Below the pieces are notes generated by a model. It was not told the origin of the DNA. It ran no database searches and worked only from the letters and a program-made list of their open reading frames with translations. The translations under genes were made by a program, and so were the position numbers. A stretch of 64,000 nt of DNA from CAVONV01 sp963697355 (GTDB lineage: Bacteria > Acidobacteriota > Vicinamibacteria > Marinacidobacterales > DATDRI01). Positions 35,675-43,751 of this stretch are shown here, piece after piece (the first letter of the stretch is position 1; every line of letters begins with the position of its first letter). The stretch spans positions 186,001 through 250,000 of the forward strand of contig CAVONV010000021.1 in the NCBI GenBank assembly GCA_963697355.1, given 5' to 3'.

Positions 35675-37053
35675 GACCCGGATCCTGATTCGGGCGTGGA
35701 TTCAGCGGCAGGGGTGTTTGAGGCGAGGCGATTACCTCCCTGGGCTCGTACGGGTCGCGCTTTGACGCGCACTACGCGCCTCCGGGACACTTTGTCGACA
35801 GTGAAAATCACACCACCTTCTGCAATCTCTTCTCCCTCAACGGGAATCCTTCCCAAGCGAGACAAGATGAACCCGGCGAGAGTGTTATAGTCAGGGAGCT
35901 CCGGAAGATCCACTGGAACTCGGTCATTCAGGTCTTTGACGGATATCACCCCATCCAAGAGGTACTCCCCGGTTGGAAGTCGCTTGATTTGCGGCGTCTC
36001 GTGTTCCTGCTCATCGAGGATCTCGCCGACAATCTCTTCGAGCAAATCCTCGAGCGTCACTAAGCCCTCGACGCCGCCGTGCTCGTCAACTACCAGAGCC
36101 ATGTGGATATGGAGCTTTTGCATCTGCTGGAGCGCGGATTCCACCTTTGCGCTATCCGGCAAAAAGAATGGTTTGCGAAGAACCTGGTTCAGGCTGAAGC
36201 GGACCTGGGTTCCCCAGTAGGCGGTTATGTCTTTCGAGTAGATCAGGCCCTCGATCGTATCCAGTGTTTCTCGATAGACTGGCATCCTCGAGAAGCGGCG
36301 GTGCTGGATGATCGAGACGATCTGTTCCAGTGAGGTCCCTGCCTCGACGGCCACGATTTCTGTCCGCGGAACCATCACCTCTGACACTCTATGTTCGCCG
36401 AGCTCGAGTACTTTACGGAGCATTTGCCTTTGTCCCAGCGGTTCATCCCCTGCGTCTCCTCCCGCGAACACGATGGCCTTGATCTCTTCTAGGGAGATCT
36501 CCAATCGGAGGGGCCGTGATCGCTCGCCCAGGAGTCTCAGGAAACCGTTCGCGATCCAGGTCAGGAGCCAGATAGCTGGGCTCAGGATCTTGATGAGGAA
36601 AACGATGGGACGAATGACAAAGAAAGACCATCTTTCGGGGTGGCGAGCCGCGAAGCTCTTCGGAATCATCTCCCCGAAGACGAGGATCAAACTCGTCAGA
36701 ATGACGGTTGCGATGGAGATGGCCTGAGCACGTTTCTCGGGAGCAGAGACAGCAAGGGTGACGCCGTAGGTGATGAGCGCGCCGGCAGCTGTATTGACGA
36801 ATACATTTCCGGTTAGAATCGTGCCCAGGACTTTTTCGGGGTAAACAAGGGCTTCCCGGGCCATTTTAGCGGAACGCTTGGACCTCTCGAGGTGTTGGAG
36901 GCGATACCGGTTCAGGGACATCAGCGCCGTCTCCGACCCCGAGAAGAACGCAGAGAGAGTGAGGATGAGAAGCAGGCTTACAATTGCGGCGATTAGCATC
37001 GGGATGGAATCATTGAGCGAATCTATTATGGGCGTCGCCGATTGCCGGGTCAA
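35647..37053 (-). CDS. Hemolysin-family / CorC-HlyC domain membrane protein
   Basis: A 468-residue CNNM/CorC-type protein: DUF21 membrane domain with four segments (about 18-155), paired CBS domains (RVSEVMVPRTEI, then HIHMALVVDEHGGVEGLVTLEDLLEEIVGEI) and a C-terminal CorC_HlyC domain (about 370-435). The low-complexity tail is Ser/Pro/Lys rich. Members are proposed Mg2+/Co2+ exporters or regulators. The frame opens at TTG 37053 with a weak RBS; ATG 36999 at residue 19 is an alternative. It overlaps the small zinc-finger gene tail to tail. Confidence 0.87.
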   Translation of the reverse strand: MTRQSATPIIDSLNDSIPMLIAAIVSLLLILTLSAFFSGSETALMSLNRYRLQHLERSKRSAKMAREALVYPEKVLGTILTGNVFVNTAAGALITYGVTLAVSAPEKRAQAISIATVILTSLILVFGEMIPKSFAARHPERWSFFVIRPIVFLIKILSPAIWLLTWIANGFLRLLGERSRPLRLEISLEEIKAIVFAGGDAGDEPLGQRQMLRKVLELGEHRVSEVMVPRTEIVAVEAGTSLEQIVSIIQHRRFSRMPVYRETLDTIEGLIYSKDITAYWGTQVRFSLNQVLRKPFFLPDSAKVESALQQMQKLHIHMALVVDEHGGVEGLVTLEDLLEEIVGEILDEQEHETPQIKRLPTGEYLLDGVISVKDLNDRVPVDLPELPDYNTLAGFILSRLGRIPVEGEEIAEGGVIFTVDKVSRRRVVRVKARPVRAQGGNRLASNTPAAESTPESGSGSHSSSPKKK

Positions 37054-37322
37054 ACCTTGTGCCCCGTTTCATAGTTACAGTCGCGCAGCGAGAAAGCCGA
37101 GGCGCCCGGCCGGGTGCATCGACTATCGAATGCTCCGTTGTTGTGGTGAATCGGGCACTTAGCCCGCCCCACGCCGGACGACTCGTTCGAGTTCCCATTA
37201 CCTGCAATCGAGGCTAGAATGAGCCGCCGAGTTTCAACGGAGCCGGGCTCGATCCTGGAATGTTGGGCTGTTCCTTGCCTCGTTGGATGCAAGAATGACA
37301 GACAGTGGCCGCGAGTAGAAGA

Positions 37323-38315
37323 ATGCGAATATCGATTATTGGGTCCGGAACTTGGGGAACCGCCTTGGCTCGACTGATCTGCCTTCGAGGCCATAGCGTC
37401 AGGCTTTGGGCCCGTGAGCCTGAGGTGGTCCAGTCCATTCGTAGCCGCCGCGTCAACGAGCTCTTTCTTTCCGATGTTGAGCTGCCATCGCAGATCGCTG
37501 CTACGGGAGATTTCATGGAAGCCGTCGAGGATGCGGAGATCGTGCTCCTAGCCGTCCCTTCACAGCATTTCCGAGTGGTTCTAGAACGGCTGACTCCTCA
37601 TGTCCCTGTTAATGCATTCTTCGTCAGTGCAACCAAAGGGCTCGAGGAGGGTACATGCTTGCGAATGAGCGAGGTGATCGGCGAGGTCGCCCCTCGTTTC
37701 AAGACTCGTGTCGTAGCCATCTCCGGACCGACATTTGCCCTCGAGGTCGTCAAGGGATATCCGACAGCCTTGGCAGCAGCGAGTGCCGAGCAAGGTCTGG
37801 CTAGGATCGTGCAGACGGAATTTTCGACCACCAGCTTTCGAATCTACACCAATGACGACATTATCGGGGTAGAGTTGGGCGGGGCAGTCAAGAACGTGAT
37901 CGCCATTGCCTCTGGCGTGGCAGCAGGCCTGGGCCTGGGTCACAATCCGCTTGCTGCTCTTGTGACACGTGGACTCGCGGAGATGTCTCGTCTTACCGAA
38001 GCCCTGGGGGGAAGGCGCTACACCTTGTCCGGTCTCGCTGGAATGGGAGATCTCCTGTTGACCAGCACGGCTCAACTCTCACGCAACCGGACCGTGGGCT
38101 ACGAGTTGGGACGTGGAAGGCGACTCGATGAGATTCTTGCCTCGATGCACTCGGTCGCCGAGGGAGTTCCCACCACAAGGGCGACGGTGACTCTGGCGCA
38201 GAAGCACAGCGTGGAGATGCCGATCACTTTCCAAATGGACCGCCTTCTCAGGGACGAGACCACACCTCAAGAGGCGATTGTCGAGTTAATGAGCCGGCCT
38301 CTCGGGGAAGAGTAA
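37323..38315 (+). CDS. gpsA: Glycerol-3-phosphate dehydrogenase [NAD(P)+]
   Basis: Makes sn-glycerol 3-phosphate from DHAP for phospholipids. ATG 37323 gives 330 residues starting MRISIIGSGTWGTALA, the standard Rossmann N-terminus; an upstream in-frame GTG adds six poorly conserved residues. Other marks: SATKGLEEGT, GPTFALEVVKGYPTA, and the catalytic Lys in GGAVKNVIAIASG. It is divergent from the CorC gene across a 269-bp gap where I see nothing convincing beyond short GC-rich palindromes. Confidence 0.95.
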   Translation: MRISIIGSGTWGTALARLICLRGHSVRLWAREPEVVQSIRSRRVNELFLSDVELPSQIAATGDFMEAVEDAEIVLLAVPSQHFRVVLERLTPHVPVNAFFVSATKGLEEGTCLRMSEVIGEVAPRFKTRVVAISGPTFALEVVKGYPTALAAASAEQGLARIVQTEFSTTSFRIYTNDDIIGVELGGAVKNVIAIASGVAAGLGLGHNPLAALVTRGLAEMSRLTEALGGRRYTLSGLAGMGDLLLTSTAQLSRNRTVGYELGRGRRLDEILASMHSVAEGVPTTRATVTLAQKHSVEMPITFQMDRLLRDETTPQEAIVELMSRPLGEE

Positions 38316-38326
38316 CTGGCGGCGCC

Positions 38327-38368
38327 GTTAGTGGCCAGAAGCCAGTGAAATATCCAGTGCCCAGTAGT
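38327..38368. repeat. 7-bp-period tandem repeat array
   Basis: Heptamers GTTAGTG, GCCAGAA, GCCAGTG, AAATATC, CAGTGCC, CAGTAGT, between convergent gpsA and the rhodanese gene. Related in wording to arrays at 6774 and 8861. Confidence 0.5.
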
Positions 38369-38396
38369 AGTCACGGGTCACCTGCCGAGAGACCCG

Positions 38397-38802
38397 CTAG
38401 CGCTCGATGGGTAGCCCGTTTTTTCGCCATTCCCCCATGTCGCCCGCCATAAGGGCCAGATTTTGGAAGCCCAATTTGCTGAGCAAGCCGATTGCGTATC
38501 GCGCGCGGCCGCCCTTCTCGCAGTAAACGATGATGTTTCGTTCTCGGTATGGTGCAATCTCGGAGACACGACGCTCGATTTGCTTGTGGGGAATATTGAG
38601 GGCGCCGGGGATGCGCCCCTTCTCGAACTCTTTGGGGGTTCGTACGTCGAGCGAGAATCGGACCGTCGTTGGAGGACTCGAGTTGAGCCACTTCTTGGGG
38701 GGCAAGAACGGGTATTTCGATGTCTGCGGGTAGCTTTTGTTCGCATCCGGAGAGCGTTATCGTTAGGAGCAACGATGTCAGTAACGTTTGGATGTGTTTC
38801 AT
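38397..38802 (-). CDS. Rhodanese-domain lipoprotein, frameshifted
   Basis: From ATG 38802 the first frame encodes a lipoprotein signal with lipobox LSGC (residues 17-20), then reads to about 38653. The rhodanese domain continues in the next frame: LDVRTPKEFEKGRIPGALNIPH, with the active-site loop VYCEKGGRA (Cys plus the Arg of CxxxxR). Dropping one base, for example at 38652, gives ILLDVRTP and a single 134-residue protein. It is thus a periplasmic lipid-anchored sulfurtransferase gene carrying a +1 base, real or a sequencing error. Confidence 0.75.
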
Positions 38803-38889
38803 CTTCGACTCTCAGCCAGTGAGTCGAAAGCCGCGACGGCTCTCGCTTCGGTGGATCGTAAATCTATTAGAAGCCGGAGGCTAGTCTCG

Positions 38890-39597
38890 TCAAAGGAGCT
38901 CCACCTCCGCATGACTTTCCGTAAGTACCGTGCTCTCGAGCTCGGCACCGCAGAATCGTTCCAGGCGGTTCGCCAAATCCGACATGGCGGTCTCGAGTTC
39001 CAACCGACGAACGGGAGGAAGAGACTCGATGACGAAGACAGCACGGGTCGTGGTCTCGCTGATCTTGGTGCGGTCGGCCTCTTTCCAGTTCCACCTACGG
39101 CAGATCGCACCTAAGTCGTCTTTGTAGATGACTTCTCCTGGGTTGGGCGGTCGAGGGTCTGTCTCTCCGAGTAGCGTTACGGGTTCCTCGACGTCGCCGG
39201 CAACGGTCAGACGAATGTCACCTACGATTTGAGCGAGGTCTTCACCACCAACGGGTAACAAATGGCGAAGCGAAACGGTATTGTAAATGTCGACGAGCTT
39301 GCTGATGGGTCGGATGTCTTCCCCCTTCAAAACTCGCCGGACGAGGTTCTCAATAGAAGACGGATGTTTTTTGGGCTTGGCTCCGAATTTTCGGTAGGCT
39401 TCCCGCCAAATCGAGATGCGGGGATGCTCTGTGACCGGCGTCCCCTGAAAGGAACGGCGAAGCTCGCTTTGCGCCTCCCGGAGCTGGTCGAGGGTGTCAG
39501 GTGACTCGCCGGCATTGTCCAAAGCACTTGCGACGATGACACCGATCCGGGCCTTCGGATATCGGTCGAAGATGACTGAATCAACCAGGAATAACAT
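38890..39597 (-). CDS. B3/B4 tRNA-binding domain protein (free-standing)
   Basis: A 235-residue protein resembling the B3/B4 editing-type domain of phenylalanyl-tRNA synthetase beta: WREAYRKFGAKPKKHPSSIENLVRR, positions about 75-100, then VDIYNTVSLRHLLPVGGEDL, the free-standing family signature. Such proteins may deacylate mischarged tRNA, but this is not proven. ATG 39597 follows GAGGGTG and is chosen over an upstream GTG. It diverges from the hypothetical gene at 39692. Confidence 0.8.
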   Translation of the reverse strand: MLFLVDSVIFDRYPKARIGVIVASALDNAGESPDTLDQLREAQSELRRSFQGTPVTEHPRISIWREAYRKFGAKPKKHPSSIENLVRRVLKGEDIRPISKLVDIYNTVSLRHLLPVGGEDLAQIVGDIRLTVAGDVEEPVTLLGETDPRPPNPGEVIYKDDLGAICRRWNWKEADRTKISETTTRAVFVIESLPPVRRLELETAMSDLANRLERFCGAELESTVLTESHAEVELL

Positions 39598-39691
39598 GCT
39601 CACCCTCTGAGTATCCCGCTTGAAGCCTGCGGGTCCCGCACACATAATAGCAAGATAAACCTACAGACCGCGCGCCAAGGAGGAACGGCCC

Positions 39692-40438
39692 ATGATAAGT
39701 GTGCGGGTCGGGATGATATCAGGGACCCTGTCGCTACTTCTCGGTCTCTCGGCTGCGGTGGCAGAAGACCGCCCCCCATGGGCGACCGCCAAGTACGAGA
39801 TTCTTCTCGAGGGTACGCGCATCGGGAACGAAAAGGTCGACGTCTTTAAGTACAAGAAATATGAGGTGCGGTCGGAAGCGACTCGCTTCTGGCCCGAGCC
39901 GAAACGATTCGAGCTACGTTATGAGCTCGGCCCATCGTTCGCCCCCAAGAAACTAGAGGTCAGCGCGTCACAAGACGGACAGATCCTCGAAATGGAGCTC
40001 AAACACCGGCAAAAAGACTGGAGGAGTGAGGTCAAGGGCAAAGGAGTGAAGAAGCGCCGCCAAGATCTCGGGCCTCGAGAAGGCGCCGAAATCGATTTCG
40101 ATTCCCCTTTATTCAACGGATTCATCGTTCGGCGATTGAGCCTCCGCCCAGGTGAGGAGCGTCTTGTTGAAGCGATCCAATTCGATGTTCCAGAGCTCAC
40201 AGGGACCCGACAGCGGCAAACTTATCGTCGCCTCAATGACGCCGAGGTGGAGACCAGAGCTACCGGGCGAGTTGTGGCTGCCGCTTATGAACTCGTGAGC
40301 GGCGAGACGACCCACCAAATCTGGACGGACGAATCGGGCGTCGTTCTCATCATGCGAACGGAGCTGCCGGAGGGCTTGTTGGAGTACGAGCTCGTCCGTC
40401 TCGATTCGAAGGCGGGTGCTTGGGAACCTGTCAAGTAA
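39692..40438 (+). CDS. Exported hypothetical protein (DUF6134/DUF3108-like beta-rich)
   Basis: A 248-residue protein with a signal peptide (residues 1-24, cleavage near SAAVAED) and a beta-rich mature part full of alternating charged and hydrophobic strands (YEILLEGTRIGNEKVDVFKY). This resembles periplasmic DUF3108/DUF6134-type proteins but I do not recognise it firmly. ATG behind AAGGAGG. No partner is obvious; convergent with mqnC. Confidence 0.55.
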   Translation: MISVRVGMISGTLSLLLGLSAAVAEDRPPWATAKYEILLEGTRIGNEKVDVFKYKKYEVRSEATRFWPEPKRFELRYELGPSFAPKKLEVSASQDGQILEMELKHRQKDWRSEVKGKGVKKRRQDLGPREGAEIDFDSPLFNGFIVRRLSLRPGEERLVEAIQFDVPELTGTRQRQTYRRLNDAEVETRATGRVVAAAYELVSGETTHQIWTDESGVVLIMRTELPEGLLEYELVRLDSKAGAWEPVK

Positions 40439-40465
40439 CGATGGTGGTGATCAGCGCGTCCGGCT

Positions 40466-41554
40466 TCAGCAAAGGCGGATGATCTCGTACAAGGTCGTTC
40501 GCTGCGCGGGGCGGAAACCGGCCTCACGAATGAGAGTCTGGATTTCTTCGACCGATGTCTTGTTGATGAAGCCTGCACAAGCGTGTACGTTTTCTTCAAA
40601 TAGTGTACCCCCGAAATCATCGGCTCCCCAGTGAAGGGCCACCTGTCCGGCTTTCTTGCCCTCAGAAAACCAAGATGCCTGTATGTGCTGGAAATTGTCG
40701 AGGTAGAGACGGGAGACCCCTAAAATGCGCAAGTACTGATTCGGTCCGGCATGGCGGGGGTATTTCTTGAGAAGAGGCGTGTTCCCGGGCTTGAAGCTCC
40801 AAGGGACGAATGCCGTGAAACCTTGGTGGAGGTCCTGGAGCTCACGGACACGTTCCAGATGCTCAATGATATCCTCCTCCGTTTCAACGTGACCGTACAT
40901 CATCGTGGCCGTAGTGCGGAAACCCAATGAGTGCGCCTCTTTGTGTACTTCGAGCCAAGCCTCGGACAAGCCCTTGTTGTGGGAGACCTTTCTGCGAACT
41001 CGGTCGGACAGAATTTCCGCCCCTCCCCCGGGGATGGTGGTTTGTCCGGCCTCTTTCAAGCGAAGGAGCACTTCCCGGACCGACAGGCTGGAGACTTCGG
41101 CGATACCTTGGATTTCGGGAGCCGACCAAAAGTGCGGCGTGACTTGGGGATAGCGCTTCCGCACGGCCCGCACCATGTCCAGGTAGTAATCGAGTGGCAG
41201 ATTTGGGTGAACACCTCCCTGCATCAGTACCGTGGTAGCACCAAGCTCTGCTGCTCTGCCGATCGTGTCCAGCATCTCTTCGATATCGATCGTATAGGCT
41301 TCTTTGTGTCCGGGAGGGCGGTAAAAGGCACAAAACGTGCAGTCCACGTTGCAGACATTGGTGTAGTTCGGATTGGTGTCGACGACGAACGTCACCAAAG
41401 GCTCGGGGTGGAATCGCCTTCGGACGGCCATCGCCAGTTGACCCAAGTCGAGGAGTGGCGCCTCGCGCAATAGATAGAGTCCGTCCTCGTGGGACAGGCG
41501 CTCCCCCAACTGAACTCGTTCAGCAATCGCTTCGAGCCTCGTAGTCGTTCGCAT
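40466..41554 (-). CDS. mqnC: Cyclic dehypoxanthine futalosine synthase
   Basis: Radical SAM enzyme of the futalosine menaquinone pathway, cyclising dehypoxanthine futalosine. The 362 residues contain the cluster motif CNVDCTFCAFYRPPG (Cx3Cx2C), MQGGVHPNLPLDYY and PGGGAEILSD. The FYRPPG stretch after the cluster is characteristic of MqnC rather than MqnE. ATG 41554 has GAGGAAG upstream; it follows mqnA by 9 bp. Confidence 0.93.
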   Translation of the reverse strand: MRTTTRLEAIAERVQLGERLSHEDGLYLLREAPLLDLGQLAMAVRRRFHPEPLVTFVVDTNPNYTNVCNVDCTFCAFYRPPGHKEAYTIDIEEMLDTIGRAAELGATTVLMQGGVHPNLPLDYYLDMVRAVRKRYPQVTPHFWSAPEIQGIAEVSSLSVREVLLRLKEAGQTTIPGGGAEILSDRVRRKVSHNKGLSEAWLEVHKEAHSLGFRTTATMMYGHVETEEDIIEHLERVRELQDLHQGFTAFVPWSFKPGNTPLLKKYPRHAGPNQYLRILGVSRLYLDNFQHIQASWFSEGKKAGQVALHWGADDFGGTLFEENVHACAGFINKTSVEEIQTLIREAGFRPAQRTTLYEIIRLC

Positions 41555-41563
41555 TGTTCTTCC

Positions 41564-42325
41564 TCAGATGGGCTCGAGCAAATCCCGCTGCTGAACCAGA
41601 CGACGGAACTCGGCGAGTCCCTGCCATTCATCGGGGCCTAGCCGGTAGCGGAAGTTGCGAAGATAGCTGGCGAGTTCCCTGGCCGTTCCAAGCTCTCCCG
41701 CGTAGCGCGCAGCCGTCTCGTCGATTTGTTTTATTCCCGTGTCGAGGGACCGTTCCAGCAGCTCCGCAAACTGCTGCTTGTCCTCATCGGGAAGGGTTCT
41801 TCGCACGACCCATAGCGCGAAGACGAAGGGGAGGTTCTTCCAGTCCCACCATTGAGCGGCCAAGTCGAAACGATGGATGAAGCCGTCGCAATGAGCGCGC
41901 CCCCGGCGGAGCGCCTCGTCCCCAATCACGAGAAATGCATCTGCCTCTTCCTGCAGGTTGCGTACGTATTCTCGGGGCCGGATACCGCTTTTCGCTTCGA
42001 GCAGCAATCGCAGGAGGCGCACTGAGGTGGAGGTCTCTTCAGTCACTCCGACCCGAGCTCCCCCGAGCTCCTGCATCGCGTGGCGGCTGAAGAGCAGAAT
42101 GCTTCTCACCTCCTCTCGGTTCGCGACACCAAGGTTCCCTATGGGCTCGTAACGATCCTCGAGCCGCAGGTAGTCAACCGTGGCCATGATACCGGCATCG
42201 ATGGATTCCCTCTGCGCCAGTTTCCCCAGCTCTCGTGGCGGCATGGCCACCATACGGTGTTGGCCGAGGAGTGGATAGAAGGGTTCGGAGTTGAGAAACG
42301 GTATTTTTCCTATGAGTAGTTTCAT
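41564..42325 (-). CDS. mqnA: Chorismate dehydratase
   Basis: Dehydrates chorismate to 3-enolpyruvylbenzoate, the committed step of the futalosine route. The protein has a periplasmic-binding-protein-like fold: KIPFLNSEPFYPLL at the N-terminus, DAGIMATVDYLRLEDRY, and TEETSTSVRLLRLLL. ATG 42325 gives 253 residues; a TTG three codons upstream is also open. The upstream spacer is an octamer repeat array, so no clear RBS is seen. Confidence 0.9.
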   Translation of the reverse strand: MKLLIGKIPFLNSEPFYPLLGQHRMVAMPPRELGKLAQRESIDAGIMATVDYLRLEDRYEPIGNLGVANREEVRSILLFSRHAMQELGGARVGVTEETSTSVRLLRLLLEAKSGIRPREYVRNLQEEADAFLVIGDEALRRGRAHCDGFIHRFDLAAQWWDWKNLPFVFALWVVRRTLPDEDKQQFAELLERSLDTGIKQIDETAARYAGELGTARELASYLRNFRYRLGPDEWQGLAEFRRLVQQRDLLEPI

Positions 42326-42332
42326 TGTGTCC

Positions 42333-42372
42333 AAGAATTCGAGTACTCGAGTACTCGAATACTCAAGTATTA
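42333..42372. repeat. 8-bp-period tandem repeat array (palindromic units)
   Basis: Octamers AAGAATTC, GAGTACTC, GAGTACTC, GAATACTC, AAGTATTA, in phase. GAGTACTC is a perfect 8-bp palindrome. It occupies the leader just before mqnA. Confidence 0.82.
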
Positions 42373-42417
42373 AGACATATCACTTTGAATCTGGACCTGA
42401 TGTTTGGCTTCACAACT

Positions 42418-43533
42418 TCAGTTTTTGTTGTAGACTCGGAGCACGTTGTAAAGGGCGTCCCTCTCGACCGGGACTTTTCCTGCTTCCGTGATTATTTCGA
42501 CTAATCGATCCCGAACCAGTCCCACTGGACTCTTGGCAAGTGCGGCGTGTGCAATGCGTTCCTCACCAATTGTTCCATCGAGATCGTCGGCGCCAAAGTT
42601 CAAGGCAACGGCGGCGGTCTCCTCGCCCAACATGACCCAGTAGGCCTTGATATGAGGAATGTTGTCGAGTAGCAGTCGCGCACAGGCAATCGTCCTGAGG
42701 TCTTCTAGCGCAGAAGCCTGACGTTCCACTATCCCCGTGTTGCCGGGCTGAAACGCCAAAGGGATGAAGGAGAGAAATCCCGGCTGGTTGTCTTGTGCTG
42801 CTCTCAGTTTGAGCAAGTGGTCCACCCGTTCCTCGTGGGTTTCGATGTGACCATAAAGAAGTGTGGCGTTAGAAGGGATGCCCATCCGGTGGGCAGTCTG
42901 ATGCACCTCGAGCCACCGCTCTCCTCCAATCTTGTGCTGGAACAGAGCCTCGCGGACTCGGGGAGAGAACACTTCGGCCCCGCCTCCGGGTAAGGATGCA
43001 AGTCCAGCTTCTCGCAGGCGAGCCAACACCTCCTCGATCGAGGCTCTTTCGATCTTTGCGAACCAATCGATCTCGACCGCCGTCCAAGCCTTGATTTGTA
43101 TCTTTGGGTGATCATCGTGGATCGCTTTGATGATGTTCAAGTACTGCTCGAATTTCCAGTGAGGATGCATGCCGCCGACGATATGGACCTCGGAGATCTC
43201 ATCGTTGATGCGGCCGAGTATCTCTTCGACGGTCATTTCATAGCCGTTTGGGTCTTTGACCTTGACGGCAAAATCACAGAAACGGCAATCGAGGACACAC
43301 ACGTTGGTCGGATTGATTTGACGGTTCATCACGAAATAGACGAAGTCCCCGTTCTTAGTTCGCCTGACGTGGTCGGCCATCTTTCCCAAGGACGTGATAT
43401 CCACCGTGCGCAAGAGAGCGAGACCGTCCTCGCGGTCGAGCCTTCGACCTTCGACCACTTTGTCCCATATGGGGGGGAGAGCTCGATCTTGGAAGGCTAT
43501 GTCCTGTGCACGCAGAGGTTCCCCGCTCGTCAT
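42418..43533 (-). CDS. mqnE: Aminodeoxyfutalosine synthase
   Basis: Radical SAM enzyme that adds the adenosyl radical to 3-enolpyruvylbenzoate. The 371 residues show CVLDCRFCDFAVK (Cx3Cx2C), VGGMHPHWKFEQYL and PGGGAEVFSPRVR, which together mark MqnE. ATG 43533 follows AGGAGC. Gene order mqnE-mqnA-mqnC. Downstream steps need MqnB (or MTA nucleosidase) and MqnD, neither encoded here. Confidence 0.92.
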   Translation of the reverse strand: MTSGEPLRAQDIAFQDRALPPIWDKVVEGRRLDREDGLALLRTVDITSLGKMADHVRRTKNGDFVYFVMNRQINPTNVCVLDCRFCDFAVKVKDPNGYEMTVEEILGRINDEISEVHIVGGMHPHWKFEQYLNIIKAIHDDHPKIQIKAWTAVEIDWFAKIERASIEEVLARLREAGLASLPGGGAEVFSPRVREALFQHKIGGERWLEVHQTAHRMGIPSNATLLYGHIETHEERVDHLLKLRAAQDNQPGFLSFIPLAFQPGNTGIVERQASALEDLRTIACARLLLDNIPHIKAYWVMLGEETAAVALNFGADDLDGTIGEERIAHAALAKSPVGLVRDRLVEIITEAGKVPVERDALYNVLRVYNKN

Positions 43534-43680
43534 TGATGTGCTCCTAGATTGTCCCGCCTATCCCGGGGCGCACTCGCCCCTAGATCCAAATCCTGCCGCA
43601 AACTGACTGACCTGACAGAATAGAGCGTCTCTTCCACTCTAGGCAAATCATCCGTACTCTGAAAAGGCAGGGAACCTTAG

Positions 43681-43720
43681 ATTCTTGATTTCTTGGGTTC
43701 TTGATTTCTTGAATTCTAAC
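43681..43720. repeat. 8-bp-period tandem repeat array
   Basis: Octamers ATTCTTGA, TTTCTTGG, GTTCTTGA, TTTCTTGA, ATTCTAAC in the 218-bp gap between the ubiD-like gene and mqnE. It is the reverse-complement orientation of the TCAAGAAT-type array. Confidence 0.75.
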
Positions 43721-43751
43721 AAACGGCGCTAACCGAGACTCGCCAGCGCCA

